Positions 39,092 through 46,505 of a DNA stretch of 64,000 nt are shown here, one piece after another; the first letter of the stretch is position 1, and the number at the start of each line of letters is the position of its first letter. The notes under the pieces were generated by a model that saw only the letters and a list, made by a program, of their open reading frames with translations, was not told where the DNA came from and searched no databases. The translations under genes were made by a program, and so were the position numbers. The stretch comes from Shewanella maritima (lineage in GTDB: Bacteria; Pseudomonadota; Gammaproteobacteria; Enterobacterales; Shewanellaceae), in NCBI RefSeq assembly GCF_004295345.1, contig NZ_CP036200.1:1488001-1552000 (forward strand), read 5' to 3'.

Positions 39092-40417
39092 TTACGCTCT
39101 TGGGATAACCAGTTTTTGGCCAATACGCAGCATATCTGACTTGAGGTTATTGGCTTTTTTAATACTACTCACACTCACTTGATAACGCTGGGCGATGACA
39201 GATAGCGATTCACCACGCTTTACACTGTGTTTGATACTGGTTCGTTTTGCCAACAAAGTACCTGCTGGCGGATGGTTTTGGAAGTATCTCAGCACACCTT
39301 TATGAATCGCCTTTGCAACCTTTTCTTGGTGTTTGCCATTGGATAATTTGCGCTCTTCACCAGGGTTAGAAATAAACCCTGTTTCAACCAAAATTGACGG
39401 AATATCTGGCGACTTAAGTACCGCAAACGAAGCCGACTCGGGCCTTTTCTTGTGCAAGTGAGTGATTTTATCCAGGTCATGTAATACATCGCCAGCAATC
39501 GAGTGACTAATTGCCATCGAGCTGTTCATCGACATATCCAGTAAGGTCATCGCGAGGTACTGCTCCGAGTCAGTATTTTGGATGATCTCACCAGCACCAC
39601 CAAGTAGCTCAGAGTGTTTTTCAGTTTGCTCTAACCAACGACCAATCTCACTGTTTGCCCGGCGCATAGACAGCACCCACACAGACGCGCCACTTGGTTG
39701 CGGCGTGGTAAATGCGTCCGCATGAATGGAGATCAATAAATCAGCTTTACTGGTACGGGCAAGCTCAGAGCGCTTATTCAAGTTAACAAAATAGTCACCT
39801 GTTCGCGTCATGACCGCCTGCATACCCGCAGTGCTATTAATCATTCGCTCAAGACGTTTTGAAATATCCAGCACAACTGTTTTTTCATAAACGCCAGATG
39901 GACCAATAGAGCCTGGGTCTTCGCCGCCATGGCCTGCATCAATGGCAATAATGACATCACGCTCTGAATCGTTAGCGGATTTTCTTACGGTCTTAGATTG
40001 AGAAGGTGCACTCGATGAGTCTTTTAAATCAACAACTAAGCGGTTGCCGTAAGGCGCTGTTGGCGGCAAGGTAAATAGGTTTGATTGCACAGGCTTATGC
40101 AAATCAAGTACGAGGCGAAGCGTACCTTTTTTAGGCGGTTTACTTAAGCGTACTCGCTTAATAAGCTTACTGTTGTTGGCAAGCTTAGCCAGATCGACTT
40201 TTGTGCCAGTATCCTTAATATCTACAACGAGTCTATAAGGTTCGGTCAGCGGAAAGTGACTATAATTAGGCGCATCTTTAAGGTCGAAAACCACACGCGT
40301 ATTATCGGGTGCAGCCCAAATTCGCACACTGTCGAGCTTATTGGCACTGTTTGCCGCGCTTGAAAGCAGCAGCACACAGCAGGAAACCAGGTAAATAAAC
40401 AGCCGATAAATCTTCAT
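39092..40417 (-). CDS. amiB: N-acetylmuramoyl-L-alanine amidase AmiB
   Basis: Periplasmic cell-division amidase of 441 aa. It has a signal peptide (ending about residue 25), an AMIN domain (about 28-125, SVRIWAAPDNTRVVFDL), and an amidase_3 catalytic domain with the zinc histidine in IDAGHGGEDPGS (about 162), SIHADAF and VETGFISN. A LysM domain (SVKRGESLSVIAQRY) forms the last 45 residues. It cuts septal peptidoglycan and is normally activated by EnvC. Four bases separate it from mutL. Confidence 0.96.
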   Translation of the reverse strand: MKIYRLFIYLVSCCVLLLSSAANSANKLDSVRIWAAPDNTRVVFDLKDAPNYSHFPLTEPYRLVVDIKDTGTKVDLAKLANNSKLIKRVRLSKPPKKGTLRLVLDLHKPVQSNLFTLPPTAPYGNRLVVDLKDSSSAPSQSKTVRKSANDSERDVIIAIDAGHGGEDPGSIGPSGVYEKTVVLDISKRLERMINSTAGMQAVMTRTGDYFVNLNKRSELARTSKADLLISIHADAFTTPQPSGASVWVLSMRRANSEIGRWLEQTEKHSELLGGAGEIIQNTDSEQYLAMTLLDMSMNSSMAISHSIAGDVLHDLDKITHLHKKRPESASFAVLKSPDIPSILVETGFISNPGEERKLSNGKHQEKVAKAIHKGVLRYFQNHPPAGTLLAKRTSIKHSVKRGESLSVIAQRYQVSVSSIKKANNLKSDMLRIGQKLVIPRA

Positions 40418-40419
40418 TA

Positions 40420-40878
40420 TTATTTTAATTTGCTTACCAATTTTTGCCCGAGCTCGGTTGTAGCCTCGATACTAATTTGCCTTTGTTCACCTTTATAACT
40501 GATATAAATTTGTAAGTCAGCCTCTGCGATTAACCCACAACCATTTTCTGGCCACTCAACCAAACAGATACTGTTTGGCGTGAAGTAGTCACGGATCCCC
40601 ATAAACTCAAGCTCTTCAGGATCGGCTACGCGGTACAAGTCAAAGTGAAAGACATCGATACCCTTAATTTCATAGGACTCTACCAGGGCATAAGTTGGAC
40701 TTTTGACCGCACCTTGATGACCTAAGTGCTGAATAACCCCGCGGCTAAAGGTCGTCTTACCTGCACCAAGGTCACCATTAAGGTAAACCGTAAGTGGCGG
40801 CGTCATTGCACCAGCCATCTGTTTACCTAAAGCCACAGTTGCTGCTTCGTCTTCTAACAAGGTCACAAATTGAGTCAT
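40420..40878 (-). CDS. tsaE: tRNA threonylcarbamoyladenosine biosynthesis protein TsaE
   Basis: ATPase of 152 aa needed for the t6A modification of tRNA with TsaB and TsaD. The P-loop GDLGAGKT is at residues 35-42, followed by KSPTYALVE and FHFDLYR. It lies two bases before amiB. In many gammaproteobacteria nnr and queG precede it; here they are absent from this position. Confidence 0.95.
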   Translation of the reverse strand: MTQFVTLLEDEAATVALGKQMAGAMTPPLTVYLNGDLGAGKTTFSRGVIQHLGHQGAVKSPTYALVESYEIKGIDVFHFDLYRVADPEELEFMGIRDYFTPNSICLVEWPENGCGLIAEADLQIYISYKGEQRQISIEATTELGQKLVSKLK

Positions 40879-40983
40879 AGATACCGCTTACTAATGCTGA
40901 TGATTATTAAATAAATTCGAACCGCAGAATATACCAGAAACTCTAGTCATGCTGACATAGCTAGCGTGTAAAAAACTCACAAA

Positions 40984-41008
40984 AAAGCCAGCATTAGGCG
41001 CTGGCTTT
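40984..41008 (-). terminator. intrinsic terminator of the 41036-41491 gene
   Basis: AAAGCCAGC, 7-nt loop, GCTGGCTTT, with six T on the minus strand. It is 27 bp after the stop and separates this gene from tsaE. Confidence 0.88.
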
Positions 41009-41035
41009 GTTCTTAAAACGTCTTGAGGCTAATGA

Positions 41036-41491
41036 TTAAATGTCATCCATGCGAATAGTGCTATGCACTAGGCGCTTTTGCTGCGTTTTAGCGACGCGCA
41101 CAATATCAAGCAATGCGCTTTTCACTTCATCTGTCGCACTGCTGTTAGCAGTTTTTTCAACCAGCTCAATCAATCGATTTTCTAAGTCCAAATGTAACTC
41201 AAGCACTTGATCTTCAGTCATGTTGGCCGGCAGCGATGTTGTCACGCAACGTTTTACAAAATCTTCGAACACTATGTCTTTATACCAAGTGTCTAGAATT
41301 CGGCTCGGTGCATCTTCAATATAACTGATTAAGGTGTCATGAATATGCTGCTCGTGTTGCTGAAAGTACTCAAGCATCAGCTTCACTCGTGACGAGTCGG
41401 CGTTTCGATGCAATCGACCGTATAGCTTACCCATACTAAGGCGGCAATTTGCTACGTATTCTAAAAGTTCACTTAATTGCTGGATGCGCAT
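41036..41491 (-). CDS. uncharacterised helical protein, 151 aa
   Basis: I do not recognise a family. The protein is cytoplasmic (no signal or membrane segment) and looks entirely helical. Two stretches are rich in His and Glu: EYFQQHEQHIHDTL at about residues 41-54 and ELHLDLENRLIELVE at about 97-111. A four-helix bundle of the ferritin or hemerythrin type is possible, but no canonical metal-ligand pattern can be confirmed. It is a single gene with its own terminator, between tsaE and the tRNA array. Codon use resembles its neighbours. Confidence 0.75.
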   Translation of the reverse strand: MRIQQLSELLEYVANCRLSMGKLYGRLHRNADSSRVKLMLEYFQQHEQHIHDTLISYIEDAPSRILDTWYKDIVFEDFVKRCVTTSLPANMTEDQVLELHLDLENRLIELVEKTANSSATDEVKSALLDIVRVAKTQQKRLVHSTIRMDDI

Positions 41492-41704
41492 AATTCACTC
41501 CAAGGCTCAATTATAAATAGGCGTTAGCTAATTATTGTCGAAATTCAGTGAAGTTTATTTGAACAACATCAAACTTTTAAGTGAAAGACTATGGCAGTCA
41601 CGCTAAGGAGATATGAAGCGAAAAAAGGATACATAAATACAGCTCAAAACCAATACTGCTTTTACTAGAGAGATATGCGAGATAAAGCTCACGTGAAGAA
41701 AAGT

Positions 41705-41770
41705 TGGAACGACCTATGCTTTCGTGAAGAGAGATTCGAACCGATTACCTACATGCCTGATGTCCGGCGT
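41705..41770 (-). pseudogene. degenerate 3' half of a tRNA-Gly gene
   Basis: On the minus strand the sequence keeps the T-arm region GGTAATCGGTTCGAATC and, further on, TAGGTCGTTCCA, which is close to the tRNA 3' end TATGTCGCTCCA. An insertion of about 20 bases separates them and the 5' half is not recognisable. It lies just beyond the last intact gene of the array. Interpretation is by eye. Confidence 0.45.
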
Positions 41771-41794
41771 AGTGAAGTTTCTGGGGGGGGAATT

Positions 41795-41870
41795 TGGAGC
41801 GACATATCGGGTTCGAACCGATGACCTAAACCTTGGCAAGGTTTCGCTCTACCAACTGAGCTAATGTCGC
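41795..41870 (-). tRNA. tRNA-Gly(GCC), array copy 1
   Basis: 76 nt including the encoded CCA. The acceptor GCGACAT pairs with ATGTCGC, the anticodon loop is TTGCCAA with GCC, and the T loop is GGTTCGAACCC-type. Last gene of the array in the direction of transcription. Confidence 0.97.
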
Positions 41871-41890
41871 TTATCTTTGCTTCTATTATT

Positions 41891-41943
41891 CACTTGGGCA
41901 AGGTTTCGATTTTCCACCTCAAGACCAACTGAGCTAATGTCGC
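41891..41943 (-). pseudogene. tRNA-Gly 5'-half fragment, copy 1
   Basis: 53 nt. Reading the minus strand it has the tRNA 5' end through the D loop (GCGACATTAGCTCAGTTGGT). About 16 unrelated bases follow, then GAAACCTTGCC of the anticodon arm with an extra C. No T arm or 3' acceptor strand. It lies in the leader of array copy 1. Confidence 0.85.
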
Positions 41944-41984
41944 ATAATCTGAGCTTCAATGTTTAGACTCTATTGAAAAGAGTT

Positions 41985-42060
41985 TGGAGCGACATATCGG
42001 GTTCGAACCGATGACCTAAACCTTGGCAAGGTTTCGCTCTACCAACTGAGCTAATGTCGC
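41985..42060 (-). tRNA. tRNA-Gly(GCC), array copy 2
   Basis: 76 nt, identical to copy 1 over its whole length, with encoded CCA and anticodon GCC. Confidence 0.97.
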
Positions 42061-42080
42061 GTTTTTTTGCTTCAATTATT

Positions 42081-42133
42081 CACTTGGGCAAGGTTTCGAT
42101 TTTCCACCTCAAGACCAACTGAGCTAATGTCGC
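42081..42133 (-). pseudogene. tRNA-Gly 5'-half fragment, copy 2
   Basis: 53 nt, same sequence as copy 1; first unit of the 73-bp tandem repeat, directly in the leader of tRNA copy 2. Confidence 0.85.
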
Positions 42134-42153
42134 GTTTTTTTGCTTCAATTATT

Positions 42154-42206
42154 CACTTGGGCAAGGTTTCGATTTTCCACCTCAAGACCAACTGAGCTAA
42201 TGTCGC
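42154..42206 (-). pseudogene. tRNA-Gly 5'-half fragment, copy 3
   Basis: 53 nt, identical to copy 2; second unit of the 73-bp tandem repeat. Confidence 0.85.
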
Positions 42207-42226
42207 GTTTTTTTGCTTCAATTATT

Positions 42227-42279
42227 CACTTGGGCAAGGTTTCGATTTTCCACCTCAAGACCAACTGAGTCAATGTCAC
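42227..42279 (-). pseudogene. tRNA-Gly 5'-half fragment, copy 4 (diverged 5' end)
   Basis: 53 nt; third unit of the tandem repeat. The tRNA 5' end reads GTGACATTGACTCAG in place of GCGACATTAGCTCAG, so the acceptor and D-stem sequence is damaged. Confidence 0.8.
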
Positions 42280-42310
42280 ATTTCAAATTGTGCCAAATTC
42301 AAGGAGAATT

Positions 42311-42386
42311 TGGAGCGACATATCGGGTTCGAACCGATGACCTAAACCTTGGCAAGGTTTCGCTCTACCAACTGAGCTAATGTCGC
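42311..42386 (-). tRNA. tRNA-Gly(GCC), array copy 3
   Basis: 76 nt, identical to copy 1. It is part of a 180-bp duplication with the region of copy 4: the flanks starting TTTCAAATTG at 42281 and 42461 match. Confidence 0.97.
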
Positions 42387-42406
42387 GTTTTTTTGCTTCA
42401 ATTATT

Positions 42407-42459
42407 CACTTGGGCAAGGTTTCGATTTTCCACCTCAAGACCAACTGAGTTAATGTCGC
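42407..42459 (-). pseudogene. tRNA-Gly 5'-half fragment, copy 5
   Basis: 53 nt, in the leader of tRNA copy 3. One change from copy 1 in the D-stem region (GAGTTAATG for GAGCTAATG on the plus strand). Confidence 0.83.
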
Positions 42460-42490
42460 ATTTCAAATTGTGCCAAATTCAAGGAGAATT

Positions 42491-42566
42491 TGGAGCGACA
42501 TATCGGGTTCGAACCGATGACCTAAACCTTGGCAAGGTTTCGCTCTACCAACTGAGCTAATGTCGC
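42491..42566 (-). tRNA. tRNA-Gly(GCC), array copy 4
   Basis: 76 nt, identical to copy 1. Its leader has no tRNA fragment, unlike those of copies 1, 2, 3 and 5. Confidence 0.97.
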
Positions 42567-42615
42567 ATATCAATGTTTATACTCTACTGAAAAGAGTTTC
42601 AAATCTAAGAAGATT

Positions 42616-42691
42616 TGGAGCGACATATCGGGTTCGAACCGATGACCTAAACCTTGGCAAGGTTTCGCTCTACCAACTGAGCTAATGTCGC
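42616..42691 (-). tRNA. tRNA-Gly(GCC), array copy 5
   Basis: 76 nt, identical to copy 1; first intact gene after the promoter. Confidence 0.97.
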
Positions 42692-42711
42692 TTATCTTTG
42701 CTTCTATTATT

Positions 42712-42764
42712 CACTTGGGCAAGGTTTAGATTATCCACCTCAAGACCAACTGAGCTAATGTCGC
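42712..42764 (-). pseudogene. tRNA-Gly 5'-half fragment, copy 6
   Basis: 53 nt, the first tRNA-like unit after the promoter and in the leader of tRNA copy 5. It differs from copy 1 at two positions in the insert (GGTTTAGATTATCCACC on the plus strand). Confidence 0.83.
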
Positions 42765-42821
42765 ATTCCATTCATCTTTTTATAGGTACTGCGCAAGTGC
42801 ATTCCCAAAAGACGAGGCCGA

Positions 42822-42849
42822 ATTATATGTAATATTCAGCCTACTGCAA
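42822..42849 (-). promoter_or_regulatory. promoter of the tRNA-Gly array
   Basis: On the minus strand TTGCAG (42844-42849), a 16-bp spacer and TATAAT (42822-42827) are followed by a GC-rich discriminator (TCGGCCTCG), as is usual for stable-RNA promoters under stringent control. It is about 57 bp upstream of the first tRNA-like unit and shortly downstream of orn, which reads the same way. Confidence 0.65.
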
Positions 42850-42878
42850 GTCCTTTTTTTCAATTTCAGCGCGATTGA

Positions 42879-43424
42879 TTAAATATTAAATACTTTCTCG
42901 CGATAAAACTGTAATTCAGCAATGGACTCTTTGATGTCTTCGAGAGCTTGGTGGGTATTTTTCTTGCTAAAACCATTCATGGTTTCAGGCTGCCAGCGAC
43001 GAACTAGCTCTTTAATGGTGCTGACGTCGATGTTGCGGTAGTGGAAGTAGTCTTCTAGCTCTGGCATGTATTTGTTTAAAAAACGGCGATCTTGGCCAAT
43101 GCTGTTACCACACATAGGTGATTTACCTTGTGGGACATAATCTTGTAGGAATGCGATGGTTTGGCGAATGGCCTCTTGCTCAGTCACATCACTGACTTTA
43201 ACTCGGTCAATCAAGCCAGATTCACCATGATGCTTTTGATTCCAGTCATCCATTGCATCTAACACTTCATCGGACTGATGAATCGCTAGTACAGGCCCTT
43301 GAGCGATAATATTCAAATCTTGATCTGTCACTAAGGTGGCAATTTCAATAATACGGTCAACTGCAGGCTCCAAACCTGTCATTTCTAAATCGACCCAAAT
43401 CAAGTTGTTCGCATTCGCAGCCAT
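42879..43424 (-). CDS. orn: oligoribonuclease Orn
   Basis: DEDDh 3'-5' exonuclease of 181 aa that degrades di- and short oligonucleotides, including pGpG. The catalytic acids Asp12 and Glu14 are in [11 protein letters not shown]. The later motifs are in [12 protein letters not shown] and [12 protein letters not shown]. It is divergent from rsgA, as in E. coli, and lies just upstream of the tRNA array on the same strand. Confidence 0.97.
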   Translation of the reverse strand: MAANANNLIWVDLEMTGLEPAVDRIIEIATLVTDQDLNIIAQGPVLAIHQSDEVLDAMDDWNQKHHGESGLIDRVKVSDVTEQEAIRQTIAFLQDYVPQGKSPMCGNSIGQDRRFLNKYMPELEDYFHYRNIDVSTIKELVRRWQPETMNGFSKKNTHQALEDIKESIAELQFYREKVFNI

Positions 43425-43539
43425 TAATATGCCTTATATTCGTCTGTTGCCCTAAATTCAGGCTTTTTTATTAAAGAGGGTGTATCATACTGTGTTTTTG
43501 AAACACAAAAAAACACCTTATATTAATGAAGATACGTCT

Positions 43540-44601
43540 GTGAGTAAAAAGAAACCACTAAGCAAAGGCCAATTAAGACGCATGCGCGATAACCAAAGTA
43601 AACGTTTATCGCGAAAAGCAGCCAAAGCCGACACCCCTGAACTTCAAGATAACCTGCTAGGTCCTGAGCAGTCTGGCACCGTTATATCACGCTTTGGGCA
43701 ACACGCCGATATTGAAACGCCAGACGGTATTACCACACGTTGCAACATTCGTCGCAACATTAACAGTTTAGTCACTGGTGACAAAGTTGTCGTGCGACTA
43801 GCAACAGAAGTGCAATCAGGCTCGGGTATTGGCGGCGTAATCGAGGCTGTACATCCACGTACATCTTCATTAACCAGACCCGATCTTTATGACGGTGTAA
43901 AAATCATTGCAGCGAATATCGACCAGATTTTGATTGTCTCTTCGGTGCTACCAAGCTTTACCACACAAATTATCGATCGCTATTTAGTGGCTTGTGAAGA
44001 TACCGATATCGCGCCAGTCATCGTACTCAATAAAATAGATTTACTTGACGATGACAACCGCACAGAGGTCGACCAAGCACTCGATAGATATCGCGCCATT
44101 GGCTATCAAGTTTATCAAGTCAGTAGCCATACAGGTGAAGGCATCGAAGAGTTAAAAGCGCTCCTTAGCGATAAAGTCAGCATTTTCGCGGGGCAATCAG
44201 GTGTTGGAAAGTCTTCGCTTATAAACGCTCTGATGCCAGATGCCGAATTGCTAGTAGGTGATGTGTCAGACAACTCAGGCCTTGGCCAACACACCACCAC
44301 AACGGCGAAATTGTTGCACTTTAAAAGCGGCGGCGACTTAATCGACTCGCCAGGCGTACGTGAATTTGCCCTATGGCACTTGCCTGCTGAGCGTGTCGGC
44401 TGGTGCTTTATAGAATTTCGCGAGTTTCTTGGCACTTGCAAGTTCAGAGACTGCAAACACGGTGACGACCCTGGGTGCGCCATTCAAGCAGCGTTAAAAG
44501 ACGGCCATATCACCCAGGACCGTTTTAACAATTATCAACGTATTATCGCCAGTCTCGACGAGCAGCGTCACGCCCGACACTTTCGTACACTAGACGATTA
44601 G
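43540..44601 (+). CDS. rsgA: ribosome small subunit-dependent GTPase RsgA
   Basis: Circularly permuted GTPase that acts late in 30S assembly. GTG at 43540 ([15 protein letters not shown]) gives 353 aa and agrees with the family N-terminus; the frame continues to GTG at 43480, where the purine-rich stretch is too close to serve as a ribosome-binding site. The OB-fold domain comes first, then the permuted G domain ([30 protein letters not shown]), then a zinc finger with cysteines in [14 protein letters not shown]. Confidence 0.96.
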   Translation: MSKKKPLSKGQLRRMRDNQSKRLSRKAAKADTPELQDNLLGPEQSGTVISRFGQHADIETPDGITTRCNIRRNINSLVTGDKVVVRLATEVQSGSGIGGVIEAVHPRTSSLTRPDLYDGVKIIAANIDQILIVSSVLPSFTTQIIDRYLVACEDTDIAPVIVLNKIDLLDDDNRTEVDQALDRYRAIGYQVYQVSSHTGEGIEELKALLSDKVSIFAGQSGVGKSSLINALMPDAELLVGDVSDNSGLGQHTTTTAKLLHFKSGGDLIDSPGVREFALWHLPAERVGWCFIEFREFLGTCKFRDCKHGDDPGCAIQAALKDGHITQDRFNNYQRIIASLDEQRHARHFRTLDD

Positions 44602-44698
44602 ATTTATACAAATTTACAACTGACAGGATGTATATTACGCCGACTTAGGTATGATATACGCAAAATTTAACCAACTCGTCGAATAATAGGAACAGACA

Positions 44699-45559
44699 TT
44701 GGACTCATTAAAAATTGCTTTGCAATACATTATGCCTAAACATTTTCTATCGCGTTTAGTCGGTAAGTTTGCAGCCGCAGAGCTAGGCTCAATTACCACT
44801 GCGGGTATTAAGTGGTTTATCAAGCAATATAAAATCGACATGTCTGAAGCCGCTCAAAGTGAGCCGCAAGCATACAAAACTTTTAATGACTTCTTCACTC
44901 GTGCACTTAAGCCTGGCTTGCGCCCAATTGCTGAGGACGCAAAAATCATGGCTCACCCAGTTGATGGTGCAGTCAGTCAGTTAGGTCCAATTGAAGATGG
45001 CAATATCTTCCAAGCTAAGGGTCACTCTTATACCTCACTTGCGCTATTAGGCGGTGATGAACAAGATGCTAAGCGATTTGAAGACGGTGATTTTGCCACT
45101 ATTTATCTTGCGCCTAAAGATTACCACCGTATTCATATGCCAATTACTGGCACTCTGTCGAAAATGACTTATGTCCCTGGAGATCTATTCTCAGTAAATC
45201 CGTTAACCGCGCAAAACGTCCCAGGACTCTTTGCCCGTAACGAGCGCGTCGTTGCTATTTTTGAAACCGAAATTGGTCCAATGGCAATGGTGCTGGTTGG
45301 CGCTACGATTGTTGCTAGCATCGAAACTATTTGGGCAGGCACAGTAACTCCACCAGGTGGCAAGCAAGTGTTTAGTTGGGACTACCCTACAAGCGGCGCT
45401 GATGCACTTACACTTGAAAAAGGCGCCGAAATGGGCCGCTTTAAACTAGGTAGCACTGTTGTCATGCTTTGGGGCAAAGATGCCATTGATGAGTTTGTTG
45501 ATGGCGTTGAGCCAGGTGAGACAACTCGCATGGGTCAACCGTTTGCAGAGCTGAACTAA
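44699..45559 (+). CDS. psd: phosphatidylserine decarboxylase
   Basis: Pro-enzyme of 286 aa that makes phosphatidylethanolamine at the inner membrane. The self-cleavage motif LGST is near residue 252 ([10 protein letters not shown]), where Ser becomes the pyruvoyl group. The family sequences FFTRALKPG and [13 protein letters not shown] are present. The start is TTG at 44699 ([15 protein letters not shown]), with AGGA at a proper distance, matching homologous N-termini. The order rsgA-psd-mscM of E. coli is kept, with a damaged EamA gene inserted before mscM. Confidence 0.97.
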   Translation: MDSLKIALQYIMPKHFLSRLVGKFAAAELGSITTAGIKWFIKQYKIDMSEAAQSEPQAYKTFNDFFTRALKPGLRPIAEDAKIMAHPVDGAVSQLGPIEDGNIFQAKGHSYTSLALLGGDEQDAKRFEDGDFATIYLAPKDYHRIHMPITGTLSKMTYVPGDLFSVNPLTAQNVPGLFARNERVVAIFETEIGPMAMVLVGATIVASIETIWAGTVTPPGGKQVFSWDYPTSGADALTLEKGAEMGRFKLGSTVVMLWGKDAIDEFVDGVEPGETTRMGQPFAELN

Positions 45560-45584
45560 TTTACAAAACTAAGCAGTAAAGCTT

Positions 45585-46462
45585 ATGCCTCATTCTCGCC
45601 AATATGGCGGCTTAATTGAACTTCATATCGCTGTTCTCATGTTCGGGGAACAGCGCTATTTTCCAAAATCGTTCCATTATCTGCGGTCGATATAACCTTA
45701 TTTCGCTGCGTAGTCGCGGCATTTGCACTCGCGGTACTAGTCAAGCTTTCTAAGCAGTCATTAAAACTTAACAGCCGCAAAGACTATGTTGTCGCGATCG
45801 TCTTAAGCGCGCTGGTTTGCAGCCACTGGGTGACTTACTTTGCCGCTATGCAGCTATCAACTGTCGCCATCGGCATGATCGCTTTTTACACCTACCCTGT
45901 CATGACAGTGTTAGCCGAACCCTTTTTTACCAAGCAAAAACTGCAAGTTGTAGATGTGATTTCTAGCATTGCTGTTTTAATTGGTGTCAGCTTGCTAATC
46001 CCAGAAGCAAGCCTAGACAATGATGTTACCTTAGGTGTATTGGTTGGCGTGTTATCGGCAGCCTTATTTACCGCGCGCAATATCATGCATAAGCAGTATT
46101 TTTCCGAATACGGCGGCCCTAAGGCTATGTTTTACCAAACCTTAATTGCGGCCTGCTTGCTACTACCGTGGCAACAAGTAAGCTTTGATGAAGTGGGTAA
46201 CACTACTTGGATCATGTTGCTAGTGTTAGGGGTATTTTTCACCGCAGCGCCCCATGCATTGTTCGCTCAAGCGCTAAGACAACTGCAGGCTAAAACGGTC
46301 AGTTTAGTGTCTTGTTTACAACCCTGTTACGGTGCACTCTTTGCTTTTATCATTTTGGGCGAAGATGTATCACTCAACACCTTTATCGGTGGCAGTATCA
46401 TTGTTGCTACAGCCGTGTTTGAAACCTTGCAACATAAGCAAAAAAATAAGGCAAAATCATAG
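45585..46462 (+). pseudogene. EamA/DMT-family transporter, frameshifted
   Basis: A ten-helix drug/metabolite permease. The first 20 codons from ATG 45585 (MPHSRQYGGLIELHIAVLMF) are in one frame. The rest (GTALFSKIVPLSAVDITLF onward, through 46462) is open one frame over, with no stop between. The break is at GGGG, 45645-45648; a fifth G would restore a 292-aa protein with the family sequence LMFGGTALFSK. The G run sits inside a CGCTGTTC/GAACAGCG hairpin (45629-45655), a place where both replication slippage and sequencing compression are plausible. If the shift is real, a truncated 210-aa product could start at GTG 45830. Confidence 0.82.
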
Positions 46463-46477
46463 ATTTTTGGCTACCAT

Positions 46478-46502
46478 AAGCCCATGATGACTTGGGCTTT
46501 TT
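46478..46502 (+). terminator. weak terminator after the EamA gene
   Basis: AAGCCCA, 8-nt loop, TGGGCTT, then TTT. It is 16 bp after the EamA stop and immediately before the mscM ATG. Confidence 0.5.
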
Positions 46503-46505
46503 ACT

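Larger units (their letters stand above)
42061..42279 (-). repeat. three tandem 73-bp repeats, each containing a tRNA-Gly 5'-half fragment
   Basis: Units at 42061-42133, 42134-42206 and 42207-42279. Each is a 20-bp AT-rich spacer (starting GTTTTTTTGC on the plus strand) plus a 53-nt tRNA fragment. The first two are identical; the third differs near its end (CAATGTCAC in place of TAATGTCGC). A fourth unit stands alone at 42387-42459. Confidence 0.95.

Noticed and set aside
42061..42279. Regularly spaced repeats that might be a CRISPR array
   Set aside because: Repeat and spacer are both identical from unit to unit and the repeat is tRNA-derived; no variable spacers and no cas genes.
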